64,000 nucleotides of DNA from Paramecium sonneborni (taxonomy: Eukaryota > Ciliophora > Oligohymenophorea > Peniculida > Parameciidae). This document shows positions 53,530-64,000 of the stretch, piece after piece. Made by a program: the position numbers and the translations under genes. Each line of letters begins with the position of its first letter. The stretch's first letter is position 1. Where the stretch lies: the NCBI GenBank assembly GCA_905182985.1, contig CAJJDN010000112.1, forward strand, positions 200,678 to 264,677. The letters run 5' to 3'. Under the pieces are notes generated by a model. That model searched no databases, had not been told where the DNA came from, and saw only the letters and a list, made by a program, of their open reading frames with translations.

Positions 53530-55152
53530 TCATATTTTTAAATTATGAAATGAGAAAAAGGGCATTAAGTTGCAATGTGATTGTTTTCTTAACACAAATA
53601 ACATCTCAATTTTAGAGAACTAACATCTTATTCTATTTCTATTTAGAATTTAATTTCAAAATATTTTTCCATATCTTCTGGTGATAATAATTGAAGGAAT
53701 TTGCTTCTACATAATGTTAATAGATTAATAAAATTAGTAGCTACAATTGTTGAACATCTTGGAACATTTGCGAAAAATCCAATTTCTCCAAAATATTCTT
53801 TCTTTTTTAATTCATACTAAATATTTTCAATTCTAACACTTCCATTAAGAATGTAATAGATTTATTTATTCTCAATATCTCCTTATTATAGTATAATATC
53901 CTCAGGGCTAAAAGTTTATTCTTTGAAATAATAAACAAGTTTCTATAATAACTGCAAAGAAAAGTTTTAAGAAAAGAATAAACAAGATTAAGTTATTTTC
54001 TGATGAATTAATTTTAAAATTTCTCTTCTTAAATTTTCTGATAAATTTATAAGAACTTATTATTCATAACTATGTTATATTTACTCTTATTTTTATAGCC
54101 ATTCTAAGTAATTTTTTATTCTTGCCACTAACTATTTACTAACTCTCTTTTATTTTAGATATAAGAATATATTTTCTTACTATTATAATAACTCTACTAC
54201 ACTCTCTTCTTAATTTTCGAAAAGTAAAACTATCGAATTCATTACATATCCAAATAAACCTGATGAAAATATCATAACAATAACACCAAAAGATCTTTCT
54301 ATTGTTGTTATAGGATAAATATCGCCATATCCTATGGTAATCATAGTTGTTACAGAAAAATATATAGCCACTAAATATTATGATACCCAATAGTTTGTAT
54401 CCTAATAGGCAATATAATTTTCTAATTAGAATTCCTAATATCTTGTATACCAATTTTGATCGGCATTTTCAATGATCCGAATTAAGTTCCATATACAAGC
54501 TAGCCAATGAGCCAAGCATAATATAAGTAAACAAATCTTTAGAAAAGCTAAGAAAGAAATAAAGGATTTTGCCATCATCAACTAATCTTCCAATTGATTT
54601 ATGTATTTCTTTAACTTTAGAGCCCTGATTAATCGCAGTATTTTTATAAAACGTACTACACGAACTATTTTTAAAATTTATGAATTTCTTTGTAAGGATT
54701 ATGCTGAATCTGATTTTAGTGTTAATTCTATAATCATATCATATGGAAACGAGGAAATCAAATCTAGGCAGAACCAAGTTGAAAAGTAGTTCCAAAATAC
54801 TTTTTTGTGAGATGTAATTAAATTTCCTCTATTATAGTTAACAATATACTTATGATAATAGCCTGTATGAAAGGAGACTATGATATCTACCCAAAAGTAA
54901 TAGTCCATAATTTAGTTACAAATATCGTAAAAGAGATCTAATTCTATAGAAAATGTTATGATCAAAGGTATTGTAATCATTTACACAAAAATGAAAAGCA
55001 TCCCAACTAAATCCCAAGACTATTTATATGGGTTATCAGGTTTGAAAGGTTGAAAGAAATCTTAGATGAATGTCTTTAAGTTTGATTTAATGACTTTATC
55101 ATTTTTACTGTATAGGTCTTCAAATAAAGCAACATAGCGTTCCTTATACATA
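53530..55152 (-). CDS. Cyclic-nucleotide-domain voltage-gated K+ channel 3
   Basis: An intronless 540-residue frame to a TGA at 53530-53532. It has six TM helices. S4 has the classical spaced basics (IVRVVRFIKILRLIRALKLKK, cut here to the arginine pattern R-x2-R-x3-K-x2-R-x2-R), so this member should be voltage-sensing. The filter is ITIGYGDIYP. The C-linker and cyclic-nucleotide-binding domain (FGEIGFFANVPRCST) are followed by a zinc knuckle C-x2-C-x4-H-x4-C (53562-53603). The protein stops soon after, unlike channels 1 and 2, which have long tails. It is 24 bp from the preceding coiled-coil gene's stop. Confidence 0.9.
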
Positions 55153-55176
55153 TTTATTAAAATAACTCATCATAGT

Positions 55177-58100
55177 CATTATTATTATGGCTTGTCGGAT
55201 TTTCTGAAACTGTTTCCAGGAGTTATGGGTGGAATCAACTCTAACATAGATGGAATTTATTGTTAAATCTTAGAGTACTTTTCTCTCCAAGCTTCATTAT
55301 CCTATATTTGATATAATATTTTACTTGCAATAAATCTTCACTACATTTACTTAAACGTTCTATTTCAACATTCAATTATTCAATAATATTCCTAAGTAAA
55401 TTCAATTCACTTTCATTTGATGTAACCTTCCTTTTCCATCTTTCAATTTCTAATTCTTGACTTGCTAATTTATTATTTGATTCTAATTTTTCATTATACA
55501 ACTTTTCTTAATCTTAAGTTAATTTTTAGAATCTTCTTCTCCAATCTTCAACTTCTTTTTCTCTTGCTTCAACAGTTTTCTCTAAAATTTTGTAATCTAA
55601 TTTTTCATTCTCTAATAATTGTAATTACTATTATGTATTCTATTTCTGTAAATTCTCCAATTCTATATTTTTCTAACCTATTATTTCATTCAAATAATTC
55701 AATTATTAAGTTAATTTATTTATTTCATTTTGTAAATCATTCCATTAATCTTCCTCTTTCCTATTATCTTTCAATTAAATCTCATATTGCTTTGTAACTT
55801 ATCTAAATTAATGAATATCATCCTCTTTATTTCTTAATGCATTCTATAATCTATTTATTTCTTCTAATTATTATTCTTAATTAATTTATTCCTGCTCTAA
55901 TTATTTCTTTTTATCATCCAATTATCTTTATAATTTTATCAATTATTATTTCAACTCTTCAATTTATTGAATCTATTATTAAATTTATTCAAACAGTCTT
56001 TTATTCTCAACTGTCAATGGTTATAATTAATCTAATTATTATTCATTTTAATGAAGTTACTATTTATTCAAATCTAATTCTTAATTCTTATTCTTCAACA
56101 TTACTTTCAATCTTTCAATTTCACTTGACATCATTGCACATTTATTTTCTAATTTTTCCTGTTCTCTTTTTGTTTATTCATATTAATTTTACAACTATGA
56201 ATACTTATCATTTAAATCTTAGTACTTTTGAATTTCTTGATTAAATAAATCTTATAATTTTCTAAATTCCTATTCAATCTATTGCAATCTCTTTATTTCA
56301 ATATCTTTATTATCTAAATCTCTCTATAATTTATCTTATTAAATTTGTAAATCTTTTATATTTGTCAATAATTTTTAATTATTTTAAGATAGATCATCAA
56401 TATCATTTTATTATTGTTTAATAATCATCTCTAGATTTTATTATTCTTTTAATTCTATTTAATATTAATCGATCTTTTTTCTATAATCCTCATTCTATTA
56501 CACACGTTCATTTTCCAAATCTTAAAATTTGGTTTACCATAAACTGATTTCCCTATTATCATTATTTATCATTTCTTTTAAAAGATTCACTTATTATTCT
56601 AATGGCTATAGTCTTATTATATGTTATTCTAATTAACTTATTTAAGCATTAAGAATATCATTTTATAACTTTAATTCATTATTTTCTTTTTCTAAACTAT
56701 TTATCTTTATAATTTAATCATTAATCCTTTCTTCCAATTCAGGATAGGCATCTAATTTATGTCTTTAAGTATTAATAGTTAACTCTAAAGAATTTAAATG
56801 CAACAACAAAGATGCAATTTACTTATTAAGATTATTATTAAATATTTTCAATCTTTATAATTCATTCTTTTAATTAAGATCTTATTCTCTTGATTAATTA
56901 ATTTATTATTCATAAGATTAGATTATCATTTAAGTTTTATCCAGATCTGTCTTTAATTATTCACACTCCTTAACCTTTTTATTAAATGCTATTCTTAATT
57001 GATTTGCATCTGATTCACTTGTCTAAAGTGTTTATAACTCACTTAAAATATCCTATTTCTTTCTATCTACATTTTAAAGATCCTTAATTAATTAGCCATT
57101 AATATCCAATTATTTCTTTAATTCAACTTCCAAAATTTTAATTCTTTATTCTAATTCACTAATTTAATCATCCTTAGTATCATCTATTTCCATTTCAAGC
57201 TCTACAATCCTTTATCTCATCTTTTCAACAGTATCTGATTTCTGTTATACAACCTATGTTTATGGATTTTATGATTTAACATTTTATTATCTTTATAATT
57301 CATTAATTGTTCCAATCAATCTAGCCACTCTTGATTATGAAATTATCAATTCTTAATAAAGTTAAAGAGCTCTTTCTTTTTGCTATTCTTTTTCAATCTT
57401 GTAACTTTCAACTTAATTAAGTTCAATTGTTAAAGTGAAAATCTTTGATCTTTATTCTTCTATTTCCTATCCTTATTCTAAACATTTTGATTCTAACTAT
57501 TAAATAGTCACTTTCTATCCTTCAAATCTTAAGACTAATTATTTATATTTATCATTAATGTTTTATAATTTTGTATTTTATTATTCTGATGTCAAATATT
57601 TATTTTTCCATAACTCAGATTCTTATCTTTTCTATTATAATAGTTAATTTAATGCATCTATTTCTCTTTAAGTAGTTTATATTTCAAACTATCTATTTCT
57701 TGTTAAAGACTCATTTTTTAATTCTTAAGATATCAATTAATTTTATAATTTTTCTATCTAACTATTGTCTTATATATTAACTTTTTCAATTCTCTTTATT
57801 GTTGGTACTGCTTCAATCTTAATCTATCCTAATTCAAAATTATTATTAAAATTCTTCAACTCCTCTTATAATTTAATAATTCTTTATTATGAAACATCCA
57901 ATAATCTTTATAATCTACTAATCTCTGAACAATTTTAATTATATTTTTCTCTCCATTATTCAGATCCAGCTAGAGTCTCTTAAAGTTCTTATCTCAATGA
58001 TTATATAGTTCCTAATTATGATTTCACTCTTGACTCATATTTTAATAATAAATTAATTCTAATCTTACTATCGTTTAATTCATTCTATAATTCATTTCTA

Positions 58101-59587
58101 TTTTATTTTAATTATTATATCTGTAACATTTATTCTTTTACTACTTTCTCTTTTTCTTAACAAATATGTTCTTATTTTTTAACTTATTATTATAATTACT
58201 CCAATTCTCCTAATTATTTTCTATATTATTCTAAATCTTTTAATAATGAATCGATTTTCTCATTTGCAATAGCTAATTATTACTAAACTGCCTACAATTC
58301 CTAGACTTCAATTGTCTTTTATCTTAAAAGATTCAAAGTTTCATTTAAAACTTTTTCCTTTTATACATTAGATGTCTACAAGTTCTATTTATCAATAAGT
58401 AAGAAATCTATTTATTCTTACAATCTTTAGATTTATCTATTATCTCTTTATAACTATTATATTGCAATTACATAATACTTTTTAAATAACATCCTCCAAA
58501 GTCTGGATTTTAGTATTTAATTACTCTATATCATTAAATGAATTTTCTAAACGAATATTAGTCTCATCCAATAATCCTTAAAGTCTTATCTTCTCTTCAT
58601 CCAATGTAGTATTCTCTACTGTCACTATCTTTTCTTCTTTCACTATCTAAATCTTTGGCTTCTCTTATAATAAACCATTCAATCTCACTATTTCTTTATC
58701 CTTCTCATCCAATTTATTTAATTAATTCGTTAAATCACTTATTTGTTTCTAAAATTCTAATTACTATTATCTCAAACTATTCAATTCATTATTCAATAAA
58801 CTATTTTAATGTTCCTTCTCAAATAAATTAACTTGTGTTTATTATAGTAATTAAGTATTATTTTCTGAATTCCTCTCAACTTTCCTCTTTTCTGTCTACT
58901 ATTCATTTAATTCTACTTAAGGAGAATGTGGCTCAGTATCTACATTCTCTATTAAATCATATTTCTTCAATCCTTCCTCTCTTAATTCTAAAAGTCGTTT
59001 TCTCTCATTTTCTGATTTTGTGAATCTATCCTTCCAAAGTTCAACATCATGTTTCCAATTGATTATTTAATTCCTTAAGTCTTAGTTAATTAACTCCCAA
59101 TTCTTATTTTATTATAAGAACTATTCTAAAGTATTGTATTTATTATTTAACTATATTAATACAAATCTAATTTTACATCTTATATTTCTCTATCTTTTAA
59201 TAACAATAACTATATATGTCTTGATAATTCTAAGTCAACTTCTCTTAATTAATCTATCTATTATTCCAATTCCAATATTTTTAATTACGCTTGTTCTAAG
59301 TCCCGCGATTTTACTTAAAGTAATTAACTTTATTGTTTGTTTTCTTCTGTCAAAATTGCGTTTTTAGATTCATATTATATAAGCTTATATTAAAAATGGA
59401 TATATACTGATTATTCGTATGTAACATAGAGATCCAATTATTACTGGATTTTGAATGAATGCTCCTTTTAAGCTTCAACTTCAGCCATGAGTTCAGCAAT
59501 TCTGATTTCACAGTATGCTATATCAGCTGTAGCAGGTAAATTTGGCTTACGGACATTCTTATAGACAATTTCTAATGATTCATTCAT
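55177..59587 (-). CDS. Giant coiled-coil protein
   Basis: About 1440 residues, nearly all coiled coil rich in Q, E, N, L and K. The short N-terminal head (MNESLEIVYKNVRKPNLPAT) is followed by a helix. The C-terminus (SMLELIPPITPGNSFRKSDK) ends in TGA at 55177-55179. Introns include a 24-nt one near 59379-59402 and a 26-nt one near 59160-59190; others may exist. There is no motor or enzyme domain. Candidates are basal-body, rootlet-like or Golgi tether proteins, but the sequence does not say which. Confidence 0.75.
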
Positions 59588-60213
59588 ATTAGATACTTTC
59601 TTCAGGATCAGGAAGGTAGACACTTTAAATTGTGTTTGTGTCCATTTTAATATAAATATTATTGTACACTAAATCTTGGATTTTTACATATAATTTTCAT
59701 TTAATTTATTGATATTTATTTATCAATTTTTCTATTCTTTTTCATTCTCTCCTTTCCTCTTATTCCAATCTCCTATTCCTTATTATTTTAAAACTAATTC
59801 AATCCAACATGTTCATTTATAAATACAAATTTAAATTAGTCTCATTTATCAAAATATTCGACTAATATGTGTATATTAATTTTTTATTTAATATAAATTT
59901 TTATAATTAATTATATCTAAATATTTTTTAGACAGCAATTCATGTCCAAAATATTATATTCTCTTATTATATATGCTAATACTAATAATCTTTTTCATTT
60001 TGTTAAAATAAATTAAATCTCATTATCTAAAATTACAACTTTTTATTCGAATTCTAAATTTTCAAGAAAATTTTCATCATTTCTTAACGTTAAATAAGTA
60101 TTAAATTAATTGAAATTTCAATAAGTTCATTTTTATATTACATAAGCTTCGATATATAATAATGATTAATATGTAAAATTTTATGTTCGGTTATATGATT
60201 GGTATGAAAATAA
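59588..60213. other. AT-rich intergenic stretch
   Basis: Upstream of the giant coiled-coil gene. No supported frame or RNA is seen. Confidence 0.4.
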
Positions 60214-60563
60214 TCAATTCATTGATTTTAATATTTTTTTGGCAGCAAGGCTTTTTCTTTCTTCTCCAAAACAATTCATAAAAACACATTCCATCAATGC
60301 AGCAGATTGTGGTATTTTGGCTAAACAAGTATCAAACTAAACATTATTAAATCAATAAATACATTATCAAAGTTTTCTTCTTTTTCAAATTAATCTGAGC
60401 AATTTGTTATGTTGTCTAGACATCCTTTTGTTCTAGCACAAGATCCTGCTTGCTTTCTACAATTTTTAGCCATGCATTGACCAAATGCATCATCTTAATT
60501 CTTGTGAAGTGATTTTGCTGTGATTGTTAAAATCAAAAGAGCAATTATGAAGATATATTTCAT
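60214..60563 (-). CDS. Small cysteine-rich secreted protein
   Basis: One 26-nt intron leaves 107 residues. Residues 1-18 are a signal peptide (MKYIFIIALLILTITAKS). The mature part has eight Cys, including a C-x4-C pair (CMAKNC), a spaced C-x6-C-x4-C set and a final C-x4-C (CVFMNC), probably forming four disulfides. There is no family I recognise. It could be a secreted or surface protein. The start is the only ATG before the hydrophobic core, and the TGA is at 60214-60216. Confidence 0.8.
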
Positions 60564-61587
60564 TTTTAATAATTGTAAATATTTGTTAAAACATAATTGC
60601 TTTTATACATTAAATATTAATATCTTTTGTGAAGATATGCTTGGTTTGCTGTTTTCTCAGTTGGTTAAATGCACCATATATATACATTTGGATCAAACTT
60701 TTATTATAATAATAACTATAAAATACTAATACTAGCTTCAATAAATATTTTATTTAATATAAGCTTAACCATTTAAACAAAAAGCGAAACCCTAATTTCA
60801 TATATTTAGTTCTAAATCATAAAGAATTGGTATTAAAATAACACAATGTTTTTATAAATGATCTTTCCTTCAAATTTATGATAGAACATTTTATTTAGCA
60901 TTTTACACTATTTTTTCATTTAGAAGCACTAAATAATTAATATTTACAGATATCAAATATCATTCGCCGAATAAATTATATTAAATTTGTTCATATGTAT
61001 TTTTATAAAAATTATCTAAGTACTCTTTTGTATTTTCATCTTCAAAATCCTCTTTTATAATAAAATTTGCTTCAAAATTATAAGGGAGACAAATTAAGAT
61101 GTAAACTTTTTAAGTAATTTTCTATAAAATTTAATAATTCATTCTGCGTTATGATAAAATATTAATAATAAAAAAAAACACAATATTTATTATAGAATGA
61201 TCTGAGGTTGCATAAAATTCTTTTTAATTTAAACTTAAAATATGTTGATTTACAATTTTTTATTAAATAAATTGCATAATTTTTGGTGTGTATGTTGTTT
61301 GAATTTTTATAGCATATAATTTAATATTCCGATTAATAATTTATAAGTAATTATTTTTATATAGAATAAGGGCTTTTAAATTTTAAAAGTTGAGAAAATA
61401 AAGGAATGAAAATAAATTATGTTTCAAAGAGTTAAAAATTTGTAAAATTTTTGCTAGAATCTTTAATTGAAGATTATGAAGATATAAAGTGTTAATTATA
61501 AATATAAAACAAAATTTAATTAAAAATGAAAACAGAAACTAAGAATTTTTTAACTTTATGAAATGATTATATAAATTTATACAATTT
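60564..61587. other. AT-rich intergenic stretch
   Basis: No supported gene on either strand. From 60951 on it belongs to the first copy of the right-hand direct repeat. Confidence 0.4.
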
Positions 61588-62291
61588 TCATAATCCCTTA
61601 TTAAAAACTATTGTTTTAATCTTATTTCCTTTGCTGTTTGTTAAATTTTAATATTATGATTCTAAATCTGTTGGATTAACCTTTAAATATTATGGGAATA
61701 TTCCTATTCCAACAGAAAGACCACAATATAAGAAAAATCCAGATAAACCTAATTGTTTTATAAAAAATTACTTAAATCAAGTGCTAGACCTATTGCTCTA
61801 CCTTAAGGATAACATCTAGCTTATTTCATATAATAAATGATAATAGGTGGAATAAACATAGGTAATGGTAAAATATATCTAGTCACAAGAGTTCTAAAGA
61901 ATGCAATTTTAGCTTTAAAATAATATTTAATAAATATTACCAGCTTCTTTAGATAATCCTGGTAATGGTTCTTGTGTTTCATCATCAAAAACTTAAATTC
62001 CTTATTAAAAATCTGGATATCTTGCAAAGAATAGATTAAATGTATTGGCTATAAGAACACCAAATAGTGGACATGCCTTTTAATAAAATGAGATTAAAAT
62101 TTACTCTAATAAGAAGTGCTGGAGCATTAAGTTTCTTGAATAACCAAGAAGTTCCTAAACTTCCAATTACAGCAGATGAAACAGCTCCTCCATATGAAAC
62201 TAATGATACAACTACATTTTACATGCTAACATTTAATTTGAAAATACATTAGAAGCATTTCTATTACAATAATTAAACATAAAGTTATAAG
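60951..62291. repeat. Direct repeat copy 1 (assembly overlap)
   Basis: A 1341-bp block repeated base for base at 62293-63633, with a single N at 62292. It holds the 3' part of the sideroflexin gene plus downstream spacer. Confidence 0.9.
61588..62291 (-). CDS. Duplicate 3' fragment of sideroflexin gene
   Basis: Identical to the 3' end of the gene at 62930-63999 and cut off at the N at 62292. It reads to the TGA at 61588-61590 and should not be counted separately. Confidence 0.6.
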
Positions 62292-62292
62292 N

Positions 62293-63633
62293 TATCAAAT
62301 ATCATTCGCCGAATAAATTATATTAAATTTGTTCATATGTATTTTTATAAAAATTATCTAAGTACTCTTTTGTATTTTCATCTTCAAAATCCTCTTTTAT
62401 AATAAAATTTGCTTCAAAATTATAAGGGAGACAAATTAAGATGTAAACTTTTTAAGTAATTTTCTATAAAATTTAATAATTCATTCTGCGTTATGATAAA
62501 ATATTAATAATAAAAAAAAACACAATATTTATTATAGAATGATCTGAGGTTGCATAAAATTCTTTTTAATTTAAACTTAAAATATGTTGATTTACAATTT
62601 TTTATTAAATAAATTGCATAATTTTTGGTGTGTATGTTGTTTGAATTTTTATAGCATATAATTTAATATTCCGATTAATAATTTATAAGTAATTATTTTT
62701 ATATAGAATAAGGGCTTTTAAATTTTAAAAGTTGAGAAAATAAAGGAATGAAAATAAATTATGTTTCAAAGAGTTAAAAATTTGTAAAATTTTTGCTAGA
62801 ATCTTTAATTGAAGATTATGAAGATATAAAGTGTTAATTATAAATATAAAACAAAATTTAATTAAAAATGAAAACAGAAACTAAGAATTTTTTAACTTTA
62901 TGAAATGATTATATAAATTTATACAATTTTCATAATCCCTTATTAAAAACTATTGTTTTAATCTTATTTCCTTTGCTGTTTGTTAAATTTTAATATTATG
63001 ATTCTAAATCTGTTGGATTAACCTTTAAATATTATGGGAATATTCCTATTCCAACAGAAAGACCACAATATAAGAAAAATCCAGATAAACCTAATTGTTT
63101 TATAAAAAATTACTTAAATCAAGTGCTAGACCTATTGCTCTACCTTAAGGATAACATCTAGCTTATTTCATATAATAAATGATAATAGGTGGAATAAACA
63201 TAGGTAATGGTAAAATATATCTAGTCACAAGAGTTCTAAAGAATGCAATTTTAGCTTTAAAATAATATTTAATAAATATTACCAGCTTCTTTAGATAATC
63301 CTGGTAATGGTTCTTGTGTTTCATCATCAAAAACTTAAATTCCTTATTAAAAATCTGGATATCTTGCAAAGAATAGATTAAATGTATTGGCTATAAGAAC
63401 ACCAAATAGTGGACATGCCTTTTAATAAAATGAGATTAAAATTTACTCTAATAAGAAGTGCTGGAGCATTAAGTTTCTTGAATAACCAAGAAGTTCCTAA
63501 ACTTCCAATTACAGCAGATGAAACAGCTCCTCCATATGAAACTAATGATACAACTACATTTTACATGCTAACATTTAATTTGAAAATACATTAGAAGCAT
63601 TTCTATTACAATAATTAAACATAAAGTTATAAG
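62293..63633. repeat. Direct repeat copy 2 (assembly overlap)
   Basis: The second copy of the 1341-bp block. It is continuous with the upstream sideroflexin exons to its right. Its left 637 bp (62293-62929) is AT-rich spacer with no gene. Confidence 0.9.
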
Positions 63634-63999
63634 TTTGATTAGCAGATTGAGCTAACAATTAATTTATAGGCTAATAATTAATATCAGAATTACCGTTGGT
63701 GGTAATACAGCTAATCCAAAAGCTAATGGTACATTAACAGGAACAAATGTTGATGTTCTGAAAAGAATGTTAACAGGCTCTTTTAATTGTGGATGAATAT
63801 TTGAATCAACTACATATCTCATTTTCCATAATTATTCATCACTGTATTTTTTTCTTATTTATTCATCTTTATCAACGTTTTCTAATATTTTTCCATATTC
63901 ACTTAATTGCTCAGGAGAATAAAAAATATTGCTAATATTATATAAATTTAGTACGCAGGACTGATAATATTTTGAAAATGTTTGAGTCTTCCCCAATAA
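62930..63999 (-). CDS. SFXN: Sideroflexin, mitochondrial amino-acid (serine) carrier, 5' partial
   Basis: A five-TM inner-membrane carrier; human SFXN1 imports serine for one-carbon metabolism. The window cuts the 5' end; the first visible residues are YWGRLKHF. Conserved blocks follow in order: DEQLWKMRYVVDSNIHP, VNVPLAFGLAVLPPT, NQTYNFMFNYCNRNAS, VTRYILPLPMFIPP and the typical C-terminal FNKGL before TGA at 62930-62932. Introns (about 23 nt at 63935-63957, 63681-63703, 63540-63565; 28 nt near 63260; 23 nt near 63098-63120) are needed. The family is clear; the substrate is inferred. Confidence 0.92.
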
Positions 64000-64000
64000 G

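Noticed and set aside
63540..63565. An apparent one-base frameshift in the sideroflexin gene after the NYCNRNAS block
   Set aside because: A canonical 23-nt intron (GTAAAA...CATTAG) restores the frame and gives the family's normal spacing, so no frameshift is needed.

Overview
This window looks like ciliate macronuclear DNA, most likely from Paramecium or a close relative. Three things point there. The sequence is extremely AT-rich. Recognisable proteins read through TAA and TAG, both decoded as glutamine, and only TGA stops; even the catalytic glutamines of a Rab GTPase and of its TBC-domain neighbour are TAA codons. Protein frames are interrupted by tiny introns, mostly 20-28 nt, with GT...TAG or GT...AAG ends. 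Genes are packed tightly, with gaps often of 8-110 bp. I see no rRNA, tRNA, CRISPR array, transposon or telomere repeat.

Layout. 0.1-5.8 kb, minus strand: a low-complexity protein, an SF-assemblin-like cytoskeletal protein, a Q/N-rich zinc-finger protein, a Rab GTPase, and a TBC-domain RabGAP 8 bp away. 5.85-9.4 kb, plus strand: a PIWI-clade Argonaute and a charged unknown protein. 9.4-11.9 kb, minus: V-ATPase subunit a. 11.9-15.2 kb, plus: cyclic-nucleotide-domain K+ channel 1. 15.2-22.8 kb, minus: a large TmcB-like membrane protein and a coiled-coil protein. 22.9-25.5 kb, plus: a predicted myristoylated pseudokinase with TPRs. 25.5-28.6 kb, minus: K+ channel 2. 30-35 kb, plus: MYG1, an unknown protein and a RING/TRAF-type zinc-finger protein. 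35.6-41.3 kb, minus: a second TmcB-like protein. 42-45.9 kb, plus: H+-pyrophosphatase and methionine aminopeptidase 2. 46-46.9 kb, minus: a single-domain PDI and an uncertain small gene. 47.6 kb, plus: a small predicted myristoylated protein. 48.5-60.6 kb, minus: Tousled-like kinase, an EF-hand protein (present twice), an unknown protein, K+ channel 3, a giant coiled-coil protein and a cysteine-rich secreted protein. Right edge, minus: sideroflexin, cut by the window end.

Assembly caveat. The only three N characters (36440, 51575, 62292) each sit exactly between two identical direct copies of 940, 1151 and 1341 bp. These are best read as unmerged contig overlaps, not gene duplications. They duplicate the 3' end of TmcB-like gene 2, the whole EF-hand gene and the 3' part of the sideroflexin gene.

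Themes. Membrane excitability and ion handling dominate: three K+ channels, V-ATPase a, H+-PPase and two TmcB-like proteins. Vesicle traffic (Rab, TBC), small-RNA function (PIWI) and cytoskeleton (SF-assemblin, coiled coils) are also present. The most unusual shared feature is a retroviral-type zinc knuckle (C-x2-C-x4-H-x4-C) just after the cyclic-nucleotide-binding domain in all three K+ channels.
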